Under the pieces are notes generated by a model. The model was given only the letters and a program-made list of their open reading frames with translations, did no database searches and was not told the DNA's origin. Shown one piece after another: positions 27,026 through 35,879 of a DNA stretch of 64,000 nucleotides. Both the position numbers and the translations under genes were made by a program. Numbering within the stretch: position 1 is the first letter of the stretch; each line of letters opens with the position of its first letter. The stretch is taken from the NCBI RefSeq assembly GCF_001584335.1, contig NZ_LSBB01000002.1, positions 88,101-152,100 on the forward strand, written 5' to 3'. Origin of the DNA: Bacillus atrophaeus (GTDB taxonomy: Bacteria; Bacillota; Bacilli; Bacillales; Bacillaceae).

Positions 27026-28492
27026 TTACTGTTTAATAAAAACGGTTTTAATCGCCGTGAAAAAGTCTTTAGCCGCCTCGCCCTGTTCGCGGGAATGAGA
27101 GCTTGATTGTTTGACGCCGCCAAAAGGAGCCTGAAGTTCAACCCCTGCGCTTTCTGCGTTGACCCGAACAAGTCCTGCTTCAATATCATCTATAAAAGAC
27201 AGCATATGGCCGATGTTTTGGGTGAAAAGCGAAGCACTTAGTCCAAACTTCACATCATTGGCGATATCTAAAGCCTCTTCCATTGTGTCGACCTTCAATA
27301 AGGCGATGACCGGTCCGAAAATCTCTTCCTGGGCAATGGTCATGTCAGAGGTGACGTTGTCAAAAATTGCGGGCTGAACATAGTAACCATTTTGATAGTC
27401 TCCGGCCTCCAGCTTTTCTCCCCCGATCAAAAGGGAAGCGCCCTCTTGTATTCCTTTTTCGATATAGGAAAGGCAATGATCAAGCTGATTCTTGCTTGCG
27501 ATCGGTCCCATCCATACGTCTTCTTTTAAGCTGTTACCGATGGTAATGTCTTTTGTGCGCTGTATTAATTTTTCTTTGAATCTGTCGTAAACCTCACTTT
27601 GTACAATGACACGGCTGGTGGCTGTGCACTTTTGGCCGGTCGAACGGAATGCGCCGGTTATCGCTGCTTCAGCGGCGGCATCAAGATCGGCTTCATTTGT
27701 TACGATGATCGGGTTTTTCCCGCCCATTTCAAGCTGGTACTTGGCTCCCCGTTCTAAAGCGGCTTGCCCGATGATTTTTCCAACCTGGTTCGATCCGGTG
27801 AATGTGATGCCGTTCACTCCATTATGCTCGGCAAGTCCTTGGCCGACGACTGACCCCGGGCCTGTCACCAAATTGATAACGCCCGCCGGAAGCCCCGCTT
27901 CTTCAAAGCATGCGATGATTTTCGCACAGGTAATAGCTGTTTCTGTCGCTGGTTTAATGACAACGGTATTGCCGTACACCAATGCCGGAGCCATTTTCCA
28001 AATCGGGATTGCGACCGGGAAGTTCCATGGAGAAATAACGCCGACCACCCCGAGAGGAACACGGGTTGTAAACATCAGCGCGTCTTTGTCAGTAGACGGG
28101 ATGACATCGCCTGTTTTGCGCATGCCTTCTCCGGCGTAATATCGAAGAATGGCAATCCCTCTGGCGGTTTCCCCTTTTGCTTCCGGCAGTGTTTTACCCA
28201 TCTCGCGTGTAGCGCAGGCTGCAATTTCATCCAGACGCTGTTCCATGATATCCGCTGTTTTGTACAAGTATTGGCCCCGCTCAGCGCCAGACAGCTTTCT
28301 CCATGCCGCTTTCGCTTCATTTGCAGCCGCTGCGGCCCGGTCCACATCTTCAGCCGTCGAGTTTTGCACATAGCCCACAAGATCATGGATATCAGCCGGA
28401 TTCTCGACCTTTACCATATCGCCTGAATGGGATTTGACCCACGCTCCATTAATATAATTAAGGTATGTGTTTTTTTCCGTCATCACAGACAT
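27026..28492 (-). CDS. gucD: Alpha-ketoglutaric semialdehyde dehydrogenase
   Basis: A 488-residue NADP-type aldehyde dehydrogenase oxidising 2,5-dioxopentanoate (from kdgD) to 2-oxoglutarate, the last step of sugar-acid breakdown. Motifs: [16 protein letters not shown] at the cofactor site, catalytic Glu in [11 protein letters not shown], glycine loop [12 protein letters not shown], catalytic Cys in [15 protein letters not shown], and [10 protein letters not shown]. Length is normal. ATG 28492 follows GGAAAGGGGCAATTGGC. It lies 34 bases after kdgD, so the two are certainly co-transcribed. Confidence 0.94.
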   Translation of the reverse strand: MSVMTEKNTYLNYINGAWVKSHSGDMVKVENPADIHDLVGYVQNSTAEDVDRAAAAANEAKAAWRKLSGAERGQYLYKTADIMEQRLDEIAACATREMGKTLPEAKGETARGIAILRYYAGEGMRKTGDVIPSTDKDALMFTTRVPLGVVGVISPWNFPVAIPIWKMAPALVYGNTVVIKPATETAITCAKIIACFEEAGLPAGVINLVTGPGSVVGQGLAEHNGVNGITFTGSNQVGKIIGQAALERGAKYQLEMGGKNPIIVTNEADLDAAAEAAITGAFRSTGQKCTATSRVIVQSEVYDRFKEKLIQRTKDITIGNSLKEDVWMGPIASKNQLDHCLSYIEKGIQEGASLLIGGEKLEAGDYQNGYYVQPAIFDNVTSDMTIAQEEIFGPVIALLKVDTMEEALDIANDVKFGLSASLFTQNIGHMLSFIDDIEAGLVRVNAESAGVELQAPFGGVKQSSSHSREQGEAAKDFFTAIKTVFIKQ

Positions 28493-28526
28493 GCCAATTG
28501 CCCCTTTCCTGTTTTGAAATTGATCG

Positions 28527-29453
28527 TTACACCGTTGCGGCTTTTTTGGGAAATCGGTCTGCCGCTCGTTTTAAAATCGTTTCTAATTGTTGATAATGCT
28601 CTTTTTCTACCGGTCCGACTGGCGGTCTGGCTGTATTTCTTACATTCATCCCCATGATCTCCATACCGGCTTTAATCAAAGAGACAGCGTATCCATTTCT
28701 TTGTTTTCGAATATCGTTGATCGGCAGGATTACATGCTGATAAAGTTCCTTCACCAATTGCTGGTCTCCGTTTTTTAAGGCTTCAAAAAACATTCTTGAA
28801 ATGTGCGGAATATAATTGGAGATTGCTGAAGAGTAGGAGTGAAAGCCGATCGGCATATAAGCCGGCATCGTCACTTCAGCCATCGGCATCCCGTTGAGCC
28901 AACCTAAACGGTCTCCTATCGTATAAGCGAGATTAATATTCAAATCTATATTTCCCAGACCGTCCTTCACGCCCACAAGCTGTTCAAGCTCCGTCAGACG
29001 TTTGACCTGCCGGAGAGAAAGCACCGCGTTATCACGCTGATAGAGAATGGCGTTAAGATCCGTGCTTTCAATAATCGTCTTCACATATTGGTATAAGCCT
29101 TCCTGCTCGCCATGCACCAGGTAAGGAGGCAGAATCAAATAGCCGTCCGCGCCTTTTTTCTGGGATATTTCCGCCCAATCCAGCGCTGTACTGAGATTGC
29201 CTCCCACTCCAGTGTATACGGGGACCTTTCCGCCGGCTGCCGAAACCGCGACTTCCACCATTTGCTCATATTCTTTCTGGCTGAGAGATTGAAATTCACC
29301 AGATCCGCAAGCGATAAAAATCGCCTCCAAACCTTCTTCTAACAAAAACTCGATATTTTGAAAAAGAGCTTCCTCCTCTAATTTGCCTTGCGTGTTAAAA
29401 GGAGCAACTGGAAAACCTAAAATTCCTGTTGGTGCTTTCCTTATACGGCTCAT
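28527..29453 (-). CDS. kdgD: 5-dehydro-4-deoxyglucarate dehydratase
   Basis: A 308-residue class I aldolase-fold enzyme of the DapA family that decarboxylates and dehydrates 5-dehydro-4-deoxyglucarate to 2,5-dioxopentanoate. The Schiff-base Lys lies in [10 protein letters not shown], the Tyr in [12 protein letters not shown], and the family start is [10 protein letters not shown]. There are two adjacent ATG codons; I choose 29453 because its distance from AGGAGG is better and it gives the strain 168 length. It is the first gene of the kdgD-gucD-gudP-gudD unit, behind a promoter with a candidate YcbG operator and a cre-like site. Confidence 0.93.
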   Translation of the reverse strand: MSRIRKAPTGILGFPVAPFNTQGKLEEEALFQNIEFLLEEGLEAIFIACGSGEFQSLSQKEYEQMVEVAVSAAGGKVPVYTGVGGNLSTALDWAEISQKKGADGYLILPPYLVHGEQEGLYQYVKTIIESTDLNAILYQRDNAVLSLRQVKRLTELEQLVGVKDGLGNIDLNINLAYTIGDRLGWLNGMPMAEVTMPAYMPIGFHSYSSAISNYIPHISRMFFEALKNGDQQLVKELYQHVILPINDIRKQRNGYAVSLIKAGMEIMGMNVRNTARPPVGPVEKEHYQQLETILKRAADRFPKKAATV

Positions 29454-29495
29454 CATATAACCTCCTATAGTTTGTGGTGATTTGCCCCAGAAATA

Positions 29496-29509
29496 TGAAA
29501 GCGCTTTAT
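29496..29509. promoter_or_regulatory. cre-like site in the kdgD leader
   Basis: TGAAAGCGCTTTAT matches the cre consensus except at the last two positions. It lies downstream of the kdgD promoter, where CcpA could block elongation. Confidence 0.6.
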
Positions 29510-29555
29510 AAACAAACCTCTGACACTCTCTCCTTTCCTTTTAGGCTTTTGTTTT

Positions 29556-29583
29556 ATTGTAAGACAAATAAACAATATGTCAA
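29556..29583 (-). promoter_or_regulatory. kdgD promoter with overlapping candidate YcbG operator
   Basis: On the minus strand TTGACA (29578-29583) and TACAAT (29556-29561) are spaced by 16 bases. TTGTCTTACAA (29557-29567) overlaps the -10 box and is identical to the sequence at the ycbG promoter. Confidence 0.75.
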
Positions 29584-29657
29584 TATTTTTATTTTCAGAT
29601 TTCTTTTTTTGTAGGGAAAAGATCAGGAAAATCCTATGCTCCAGGCAAGATTCAGAA

Positions 29658-29692
29658 CAAAAAAAGACAGCCGATCGAGACCGGCTGCCAGT
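29658..29692 (-). terminator. Terminator of glnL
   Basis: On the minus strand GGCAGCCG and CGGCTGTC flank an eight-base loop and are followed by seven T residues, directly after the glnL stop codon. Confidence 0.88.
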
Positions 29693-29694
29693 GT

Positions 29695-30651
29695 TTACAT
29701 ACTTCTTTCTCTTCCGTTTCTGAAATTCTCACTCAAATACTTCGCTTCCAAAAAGAACACGTGAATGAATTTTTTTGTATTCACTCTTGCAGGTGCGACA
29801 GGTCTTTTATCGTTGGATTGCATTTCTTTCATTTTCTGGCTGACGACCGGAAAATCAAAGAATTTCGATGCGTAGTTTTCAAACTTTGGATTTGAAAAAT
29901 CTGTTGTGCCTAAAGAAGCAAAATGGTGTAACGAATGGATAATGGCTCTGCGTATACGTTGTTCCGAAGCTTTCGTTTCCCGATTAATATCGGCTTGTGA
30001 TGCCGCCGCCCCGAGTTTTCGTTCTGCGACATTTGTGAAGATCTGTTTTAAAGACGGCATGTTTTTTTCAAAAGGCGCGGCTTGTTCATACTCAAATAAA
30101 TACTGAAGAATCGCCATTAAGTCGTGTGCTCCGCTTTCTCCCATAATGCCCAGCTCTGATAAAAGAAAGGTTCCGGTTTCTTTTACGCTTTTGCCATTCT
30201 TATTTTGAGGGCGGGCGTTTGCAGGTTCATTCCGATTAACCAGCCGGCTTAAGGAGTTTTGAATATCTCCAATTGAGTTTTCCAGCTCCACCCGTTCTCT
30301 CACCTTTCGCAGAACGCTTATCATTTCAATACGGTTAATAGGCTTATGGATAAAATATTCAATGCCGAGAGAATATGCTTCTCCCACCATTTCCTTTGCT
30401 TCCACTTGCGAAATCATCACTATTTTTCCAGAGTAGGAGTCTTTAAGGTGGCGTATCGTCTCAATGCCGTCGCGTACCGGCATTAATAAATCAATTAACA
30501 AAATATCGACCTTTTTAAAATGCAGCGTATGCCCTTCCACTTGGCATCCGTCCTCTGCTTCACCCGCCACTTCTCCCAGATCTTCATCTTCTATGATCTG
30601 TCTCAGGATGGAACGAACCGCACGGTCATCATCCGCTATAAAAAAACGCAT
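29695..30651 (-). CDS. glnL: Response regulator GlnL (YcbB)
   Basis: A 318-residue response regulator of the glutamine-sensing GlnK-GlnL system. The receiver domain (residues 1-120) has RFFIADDDRAVRS at the acidic pocket, the phosphorylated Asp in LLIDLLMPVRDG and Lys in IHKPINR. The C-terminal half (from about 150) is the YcbB-type helical DNA-binding domain, including SQADINRETKASEQRIRRAI. I start it at ATG 30651, inside the end of glnK, behind AAAGGGTGATTCC. It should bind the TTTTGT direct repeat found upstream of glsA and activate glsA-glnT when glutamine is present. Confidence 0.9.
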   Translation of the reverse strand: MRFFIADDDRAVRSILRQIIEDEDLGEVAGEAEDGCQVEGHTLHFKKVDILLIDLLMPVRDGIETIRHLKDSYSGKIVMISQVEAKEMVGEAYSLGIEYFIHKPINRIEMISVLRKVRERVELENSIGDIQNSLSRLVNRNEPANARPQNKNGKSVKETGTFLLSELGIMGESGAHDLMAILQYLFEYEQAAPFEKNMPSLKQIFTNVAERKLGAAASQADINRETKASEQRIRRAIIHSLHHFASLGTTDFSNPKFENYASKFFDFPVVSQKMKEMQSNDKRPVAPARVNTKKFIHVFFLEAKYLSENFRNGRERSM

Positions 30652-30659
30652 ATATGGAA

Positions 30660-31952
30660 TCACCCTTTCTGAATCAAATGCCGGGCCGGCAGCCTGATGG
30701 TAAAAACCACACCACCGTTTTGCTTGTTTTGAAACCTGATGTCCCCGTCAAGGTCTGTCACGATTTCCTTTACATATGAGAGTCCGATTCCTGTCGAGGG
30801 AGTGCCAAATTCGTCATACTTTGAGGTGAATCCCGGATCAAATACAATTTCTCCGATTTTCTCAGGAATGCCGGGACCATTGTCTTCCACCTGAAATTCT
30901 ACCATACCTCCTTCAAGCTCACGAAGCCTAAGGACGACCATTCCCTTGCCCCCCATTGCCTCAACTGCATTAGCCGTCAAGTTATTAATAATAGAAAGAA
31001 TGATAAATACATGATAATCGGTATGCTCTCCCTCTATCGAATGGTGAAATGCAATATCTTTTCCCATAGACTCCGCATACTTTTCATTCATTCGAATGAC
31101 AAGCTGAATCAAATCGGCGGCATTCATATAATCTCTGAAGCTTTCATTTGAAATCAGTTTTGATAGACCTGCAAATATTCGCTGATTGTCTTTTTTCACT
31201 TCATGAATCTCACCGGCCAGCCTTAAGATTCTGCTGCTGAGCAGCTCATCTTTCCCATTCAATTCCCGGTACAGCTGGTACGATTCGTTTGTCACGTGTT
31301 CTGTCGTTTTCAGCGTTTTTTTCAATTGAACCGTTTCCTCGTATAAATTCGAGACGATCATCAGCATGTGCTCATTTTGTCTTCGGGTTTGCTTTTCCCT
31401 TGATTGTGCCTCATACAGCTTCATCACATTAAAAAAGCTAAGAACGATAAACGTGTGGGAAATGGAGATCACCGCAATATCTGTTATTTTTTCCGGTGTC
31501 ACAACCGTCCCATAGATGAAAAATTGCACGGCCAGCTCGATGCAATCAGATGCAATTTCGATCATAAACCCAATAAAACCAAGCATAAACGGCCGATCAC
31601 GAAAACGCTTTACCTTTAAGAAATAAAACAAACATGCATATGTAAAGTAAAAGAAAAAGCTGGACGATTGGTCACTCAAAACGGAAATCAATTCGGCATG
31701 TTCTCCGCCGTATAATTCCAGGAACACACGAAATGCGACAACAGCTGTTCCTGTCAAAAGCCCCGGTAACACCGCCGGCACATGTCTTAACAGTAATAAG
31801 AAAAAGAAAAAAGCCGGTGCGCCGAAGCTGATTCGGAATTCTTCATTCAGAGGATAAAATTTCAGTTCGCCGGCAAGCGGCACGGTAATCAGCATGAGAG
31901 CCAAAATATAACCGTCTTTTTTTAGAAAATACTCAAGTTTTATCGTGATCAC
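30660..31952 (-). CDS. glnK: Sensor histidine kinase GlnK (YcbA)
   Basis: A membrane sensor kinase of about 410-430 residues that detects extracellular glutamine. Six or so helices fill residues 15-185, then a coiled segment and a GHKL ATPase domain with INNLTANAVEA, VEDNGPGIPE and STGIGLSYVKEIV. A classical H-box is hard to see. The start is uncertain: GTG 31952 lies too close to AAAGGAGG, and later codons at better distance are not standard starts; an internal ATG gives 411 residues but has no ribosome-binding site. Its last bases overlap the glnL ribosome-binding site. It is divergent from glsA. Confidence 0.85.
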   Translation of the reverse strand: MITIKLEYFLKKDGYILALMLITVPLAGELKFYPLNEEFRISFGAPAFFFFLLLLRHVPAVLPGLLTGTAVVAFRVFLELYGGEHAELISVLSDQSSSFFFYFTYACLFYFLKVKRFRDRPFMLGFIGFMIEIASDCIELAVQFFIYGTVVTPEKITDIAVISISHTFIVLSFFNVMKLYEAQSREKQTRRQNEHMLMIVSNLYEETVQLKKTLKTTEHVTNESYQLYRELNGKDELLSSRILRLAGEIHEVKKDNQRIFAGLSKLISNESFRDYMNAADLIQLVIRMNEKYAESMGKDIAFHHSIEGEHTDYHVFIILSIINNLTANAVEAMGGKGMVVLRLRELEGGMVEFQVEDNGPGIPEKIGEIVFDPGFTSKYDEFGTPSTGIGLSYVKEIVTDLDGDIRFQNKQNGGVVFTIRLPARHLIQKG

Positions 31953-32063
31953 TTCCTCCTTTTTTATTTTGGATATTTAACTGGAAACCTGCAAATCTCT
32001 TTTGACCCAGTATGGAAGGACGGACCTCCTTTTTATAAATCCATCGGCTTATTTTAAAAATGT

Positions 32064-32104
32064 TTTTGTCGTATTTTGTATGATTCTGTAGTTGTCATTA
32101 TACA
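32064..32104 (+). promoter_or_regulatory. GlnL-box direct repeat and promoter of glsA-glnT
   Basis: TTTTGT-CGTA-TTTTGT (32064-32079) fits the TTTTGTN4TTTTGT direct repeat described for GlnL. A possible promoter, TTGTAT (32076-32081) with TATACA (32099-32104) at 17 bases, overlaps its second half. Confidence 0.75.
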
Positions 32105-32220
32105 GTAAATATACCTTTTCCATTTCATGAAAACGTTTAACACCCTTCCGCTGCTGCTTCTCTCACAATTTGATCTGCATCCCTCATGTTAATGAACACG
32201 TTATAGATAGGAGGAATTTT

Positions 32221-33204
32221 ATGAAAGAACTCGTAAAGGAGCGTCCTGTAACAACGGACTGGGCTTCACTTCTAAATGACTGGGTAGACCATTACCGCCC
32301 CTTTGCCGCCCATGGCCGAAGCGCGAATTATATCCCCGCTTTAGGAAAAATTAATGACTCACAGCTTGGCATTTGTATAACAGAGCCCGACGGAAAGATG
32401 ATACATGCCGGCGATTGGAAAGTTCCTTTCACGCTGCAAAGCATCTCAAAAGTGGTCAGCTTTATCGCCGCATGTATGAGCCGCGGTATTTCCTATGTGC
32501 TCGATCGTGTTGACGTTGAGCCGACCGGTGATGCGTTTAATTCCATCATCCGGCTGGAAATACACAAGCCGGGAAAACCATTTAATCCTATGATCAACGC
32601 AGGCGCCATTACCATCGCCTCTCTTCTTCCGGGAGAATCGGCACACGATAAATTAGAGTATCTTTACTCCGTTATCGAGAGAATGATAGGCAAACGGCCC
32701 GGGATTCATGAGGAAGTCTTCCGGTCTGAGTGGGAAACCGCCCACCGAAACCGGGCGCTGGCCTACTATTTAAAAGAAACAAACTTTTTGGAAGCGGATG
32801 TAGAAGAGACATTAGAGGTGTACCTTAAACAATGCGCCATGGAAGGCACTACGGAAGACATCGCTTTGATCGGATTGATTCTCGCCCATGACGGCTATCA
32901 CCCGATCCGGCAACAGCAAGTAATTCCGAAAGACGTGGCAAAACTGGCCAAAGCATTAATGCTGACATGCGGCATGTACAATGCCTCAGGCAAATATGCG
33001 GCATTTGTCGGCGTGCCCGCCAAAAGCGGTGTATCCGGCGGAATCATGGCCTTGGTTCCCCCAAGCGCGAGAAGAGAGCAGCCCTTTCAAAATGGCTGCG
33101 GCATCGGTATTTACGGTCCGGCCATTGATGAGTACGGAAACAGCCTGACAGGCGGAATGCTCCTGAAGCATATCGCACAAGAGTGGGAGCTCAGCATTTT
33201 TTAA
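32221..33204 (+). CDS. glsA: Glutaminase GlsA
   Basis: A 327-residue cytosolic glutaminase (serine-dependent beta-lactamase-like fold) converting glutamine to glutamate and ammonia. The catalytic Ser-x-x-Lys is in LQSISKVVSF. Other family segments are NPMINAGAI, GHDGYHPI-like HDGYHPIRQQ and AKSGVSGGIMALVP. Start ATG 32221 behind GATAGGAGGAATTTT gives the 327 residues of strain 168 GlsA (YbgJ); a longer frame exists upstream without a ribosome-binding site. It forms an operon with glnT, 24 bases downstream, controlled by GlnK-GlnL. Confidence 0.95.
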   Translation: MKELVKERPVTTDWASLLNDWVDHYRPFAAHGRSANYIPALGKINDSQLGICITEPDGKMIHAGDWKVPFTLQSISKVVSFIAACMSRGISYVLDRVDVEPTGDAFNSIIRLEIHKPGKPFNPMINAGAITIASLLPGESAHDKLEYLYSVIERMIGKRPGIHEEVFRSEWETAHRNRALAYYLKETNFLEADVEETLEVYLKQCAMEGTTEDIALIGLILAHDGYHPIRQQQVIPKDVAKLAKALMLTCGMYNASGKYAAFVGVPAKSGVSGGIMALVPPSARREQPFQNGCGIGIYGPAIDEYGNSLTGGMLLKHIAQEWELSIF

Positions 33205-33228
33205 AAAATCGAAACAAGAGGTGATAGG

Positions 33229-34671
33229 ATGCAGCAAATTCTTCAAGAATTCATTGGGTCAACAAATGATTTTCTTTGGTCGAAACTTTTAATTGTATTG
33301 CTTCTTTCCTTAGGGATGTACTTTACGTTCAGGCTGAGATTCTTACAAGTCCGTATGCTGAAAGAAATGGTCCGCGTTTTAAAAGAAGGCGCGGCAGCTC
33401 GGTCTAAAACCGATATTTCTCCTTTCCAAGCGTTTTGTATCAGCATGGCGGCCCGTGTCGGAACGGGAAATATCACGGGAATTGCCATTGCGATTGCCTT
33501 GGGCGGACCCGGCGCCATCTTCTGGATGTGGATCATTGCAATCATTGGTTCGGCTTCAAGCTTTGTTGAAAGTACGCTGGCGCAGGTTTATAAAGTGAAG
33601 GATCAAAACGGTTTCCGCGGCGGCCCGGCTTACTACATGGAAAAAGGGCTGAAAAAACGATGGATGGGCGCACTGTTCGCTATTTTAATCACCTTATCGT
33701 TCGGTATCGTATTTAACTCGGTCCAATCCAATACGATCAGTATTGCATTTGAAAACGCGTTCGGAACGGACCGCCTCACCTTGGGAATCATCTTAATCAT
33801 TGTCTTCGGCGCTATTATTTTTGGCGGTATCAAACGGATTGCAAAACTATCTGAATATATCGTCGTTGTGTTAGCCGTGTTATATATCGGAGTTGCTTTC
33901 TTCGTTATTCTCACAAATATTACACAACTGCCCGGAGTGCTGTCACTGATCGTGAAAAATGCATTTGGATTTGAACAGGCGGCAGGCGGTGCTTTGGGCG
34001 CTGCGTTAATGCAAGGTGTCAGACGCGGAATATTTTCAAATGAAGCAGGAATGGGAAGCGCGCCGAATGCAGCCGCAACCGCAACAACAAGCCATCCTGT
34101 AAAGCAGGGCCTGATTCAGGCATTCGGTGTTCTGACAGATACGTTAATCATTTGTACAAGCACCGCTTTCATCATTTTGTTTTCCGACGCTTATCACCAG
34201 CCGGGGCTAAGCGGAATCGCATTGACCCAAGCCGCCCTTAGCTCGCACATCGGGCCGTGGGCATCAGGGTTCCTTGCCATTCTGATATTATTATTTGGAT
34301 TCTGTGCGTTAATCGGAAACTACTATTACGGAGAAACCAATATTGGATTTTTAAACAAAAATAATAATAAAATGTGGTTATTTATCTATCGAATCGGCGT
34401 ACTGGCAATGGTCGTATTCGGCTGTGTTTCGAAAGTCCAGCTAGTCTGGGATTTGGCTGATTTATTTATGGGCTTGATGGTGGTTGTGAATTTAATTGCC
34501 ATTTTCTTATTATCAAAAGTTGTGTTTGCTGCACTGCATGACTATATGCGTCAGAAAAAAGCAGGAAAAGATCCCGTGTTCTATAAAAATGTGCTGAAAG
34601 ACCATGACGGCATTGAATGCTGGGAGCACTCTGAAGCTATAATAGATCCAAAAAATAAACACATATCATAA
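33229..34671 (+). CDS. glnT: Glutamine transporter GlnT (AGCS sodium symporter)
   Basis: A 480-residue sodium:amino-acid symporter of the alanine/glycine:cation (AGCS) family with about ten helices. Conserved stretches are SMAARVGTGNITGIAIAI, GGPGAIFWMWI, FRGGPAYYMEKG and FSNEAGMGSAPNAAATA. It brings in glutamine for the preceding glutaminase. ATG 33229 follows AAGAGGTGATAGG. It is co-transcribed with glsA and ends at a strong terminator. Confidence 0.93.
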   Translation: MQQILQEFIGSTNDFLWSKLLIVLLLSLGMYFTFRLRFLQVRMLKEMVRVLKEGAAARSKTDISPFQAFCISMAARVGTGNITGIAIAIALGGPGAIFWMWIIAIIGSASSFVESTLAQVYKVKDQNGFRGGPAYYMEKGLKKRWMGALFAILITLSFGIVFNSVQSNTISIAFENAFGTDRLTLGIILIIVFGAIIFGGIKRIAKLSEYIVVVLAVLYIGVAFFVILTNITQLPGVLSLIVKNAFGFEQAAGGALGAALMQGVRRGIFSNEAGMGSAPNAAATATTSHPVKQGLIQAFGVLTDTLIICTSTAFIILFSDAYHQPGLSGIALTQAALSSHIGPWASGFLAILILLFGFCALIGNYYYGETNIGFLNKNNNKMWLFIYRIGVLAMVVFGCVSKVQLVWDLADLFMGLMVVVNLIAIFLLSKVVFAALHDYMRQKKAGKDPVFYKNVLKDHDGIECWEHSEAIIDPKNKHIS

Positions 34672-34674
34672 TAT

Positions 34675-34714
34675 AAAAGGTGTTCAGATATGACCAATCT
34701 GAACACCTTTTATT
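34675..34714 (+). terminator. Terminator of glsA-glnT
   Basis: A 15-bp stem (AAAAGGTGTTCAGAT with ATCTGAACACCTTTT) around a seven-base loop. Confidence 0.92.
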
Positions 34715-34806
34715 ACTTTAACGGGATGAAATCCGTCATTGACAAATAAGAAGCTGTCCATTACCATTTTCATATATTTTTAAAAAGTCAGAAAGGAAGC
34801 GTTCAG

Positions 34807-35748
34807 GTGCATACCATGAATCCTATTACACACATTTTAGATACATTTCCCATGCTCATATTAGACGGCGCAATGGCTACTGAGCTTGAACGCAAGGGCT
34901 GTGACTTGAATGACAGCCTCTGGTCTGCAAAAATCCTGATGGAGCAGCCCAATCTTATTAAACAGGTTCATACCGATTATTTCGCGGCTGGGGCGGACTG
35001 CGCGATTACCGCCAGTTATCAGTCTACGATTGAAGGCTTTGCAGCACGCGGGGTAAGCAGAGCGGAGGCATTGCGGCTTATTCAGAAGTCTGTCCATATC
35101 GCGGCGGAAGCAAGGGACGAGTTTTGGGAACAACACAAAAGCTCAGACCGGCCGAAGCCTATTGTCGCCGCGTCAGTCGGCCCTTATGGCGCCTTTCTTG
35201 CTGACGGCTCCGAATATCGAGGAGATTACCAGATGACAGAGGAAGAACTGATGGATTTTCACATGCCGCGGATGAAAGCCCTTATTGAAGCCGGAGCTGA
35301 TATTTTGGCTTGTGAAACCATTCCATGCCTCTCAGAAGCAAAAGCCATTGTCAGGCTGCTGCAGAAATTTCCCGGAACGTATGCCTGGATCAGCTTCAGC
35401 GCAAAAGACGAGAAGCATATCAGCGATGGAACCCCGGTTGCCGAATGTGCAAAATGGCTCGATCAGCACGGCCAAGTGGCAGCGGCGGGTATCAACTGCA
35501 CCCCGATTCAATACATTCCTTCATTAATTAAAGAATGTAAAAAGAATACAGCAAAACCGATCATCGTCTATCCGAATTCAGGCGAGCAATACGATCCGGA
35601 CACCAAAACATGGAACGGAGCGGCATGTGCAGAGCCATACGAAAAAAGCGCTCAAAACTGGCATAAATGTGGTGCACAGCTCATCGGAGGCTGCTGCAGA
35701 ACGACTCCTGAGGACATCAAAGCCATTGCTGACTGGGCGAGATCTTAA
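34807..35748 (+). CDS. mmuM: Homocysteine S-methyltransferase (YbgG, MmuM type)
   Basis: A 313-residue zinc-dependent methyltransferase that makes methionine from homocysteine using S-methylmethionine. Zinc ligands are Cys in GINCTPIQYI and the Cys pair in LIGGCCRTTPEDI. The family start is LILDGAMATELERKGCDL. The start is GTG 34807 behind AGAAAGGAAGCG; ATG 34816 is in frame but far from that site. It precedes an amino-acid permease that probably brings in S-methylmethionine, though a promoter and a terminator lie between the two. Confidence 0.9.
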   Translation: MHTMNPITHILDTFPMLILDGAMATELERKGCDLNDSLWSAKILMEQPNLIKQVHTDYFAAGADCAITASYQSTIEGFAARGVSRAEALRLIQKSVHIAAEARDEFWEQHKSSDRPKPIVAASVGPYGAFLADGSEYRGDYQMTEEELMDFHMPRMKALIEAGADILACETIPCLSEAKAIVRLLQKFPGTYAWISFSAKDEKHISDGTPVAECAKWLDQHGQVAAAGINCTPIQYIPSLIKECKKNTAKPIIVYPNSGEQYDPDTKTWNGAACAEPYEKSAQNWHKCGAQLIGGCCRTTPEDIKAIADWARS

Positions 35749-35755
35749 AATCCAT

Positions 35756-35784
35756 TTGACTTATCGGAATAGTTTGTATATTCT
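35756..35784 (+). promoter_or_regulatory. Putative promoter before ybgF
   Basis: TTGACT (35756-35761) and TATTCT (35779-35784) with 17-base spacing. A terminator hairpin follows within about 25 bases of the expected start. Confidence 0.55.
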
Positions 35785-35805
35785 ATGCTAAAAGTTGTTT
35801 CACCG

Positions 35806-35838
35806 AAGTCTCGTGTCACCTGACATGAGATTTTTTAT
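35806..35838 (+). terminator. Terminator hairpin between mmuM and ybgF
   Basis: TCTCGTGTCA pairs with TGACATGAGA (one G-T pair) and is followed by six T residues. It could end the mmuM transcript or act as attenuator for the short leader of ybgF. Confidence 0.75.
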
Positions 35839-35879
35839 TAGATAGGTATAAAAATCGTTCTAAAGAAAGTTGGAAAAAG

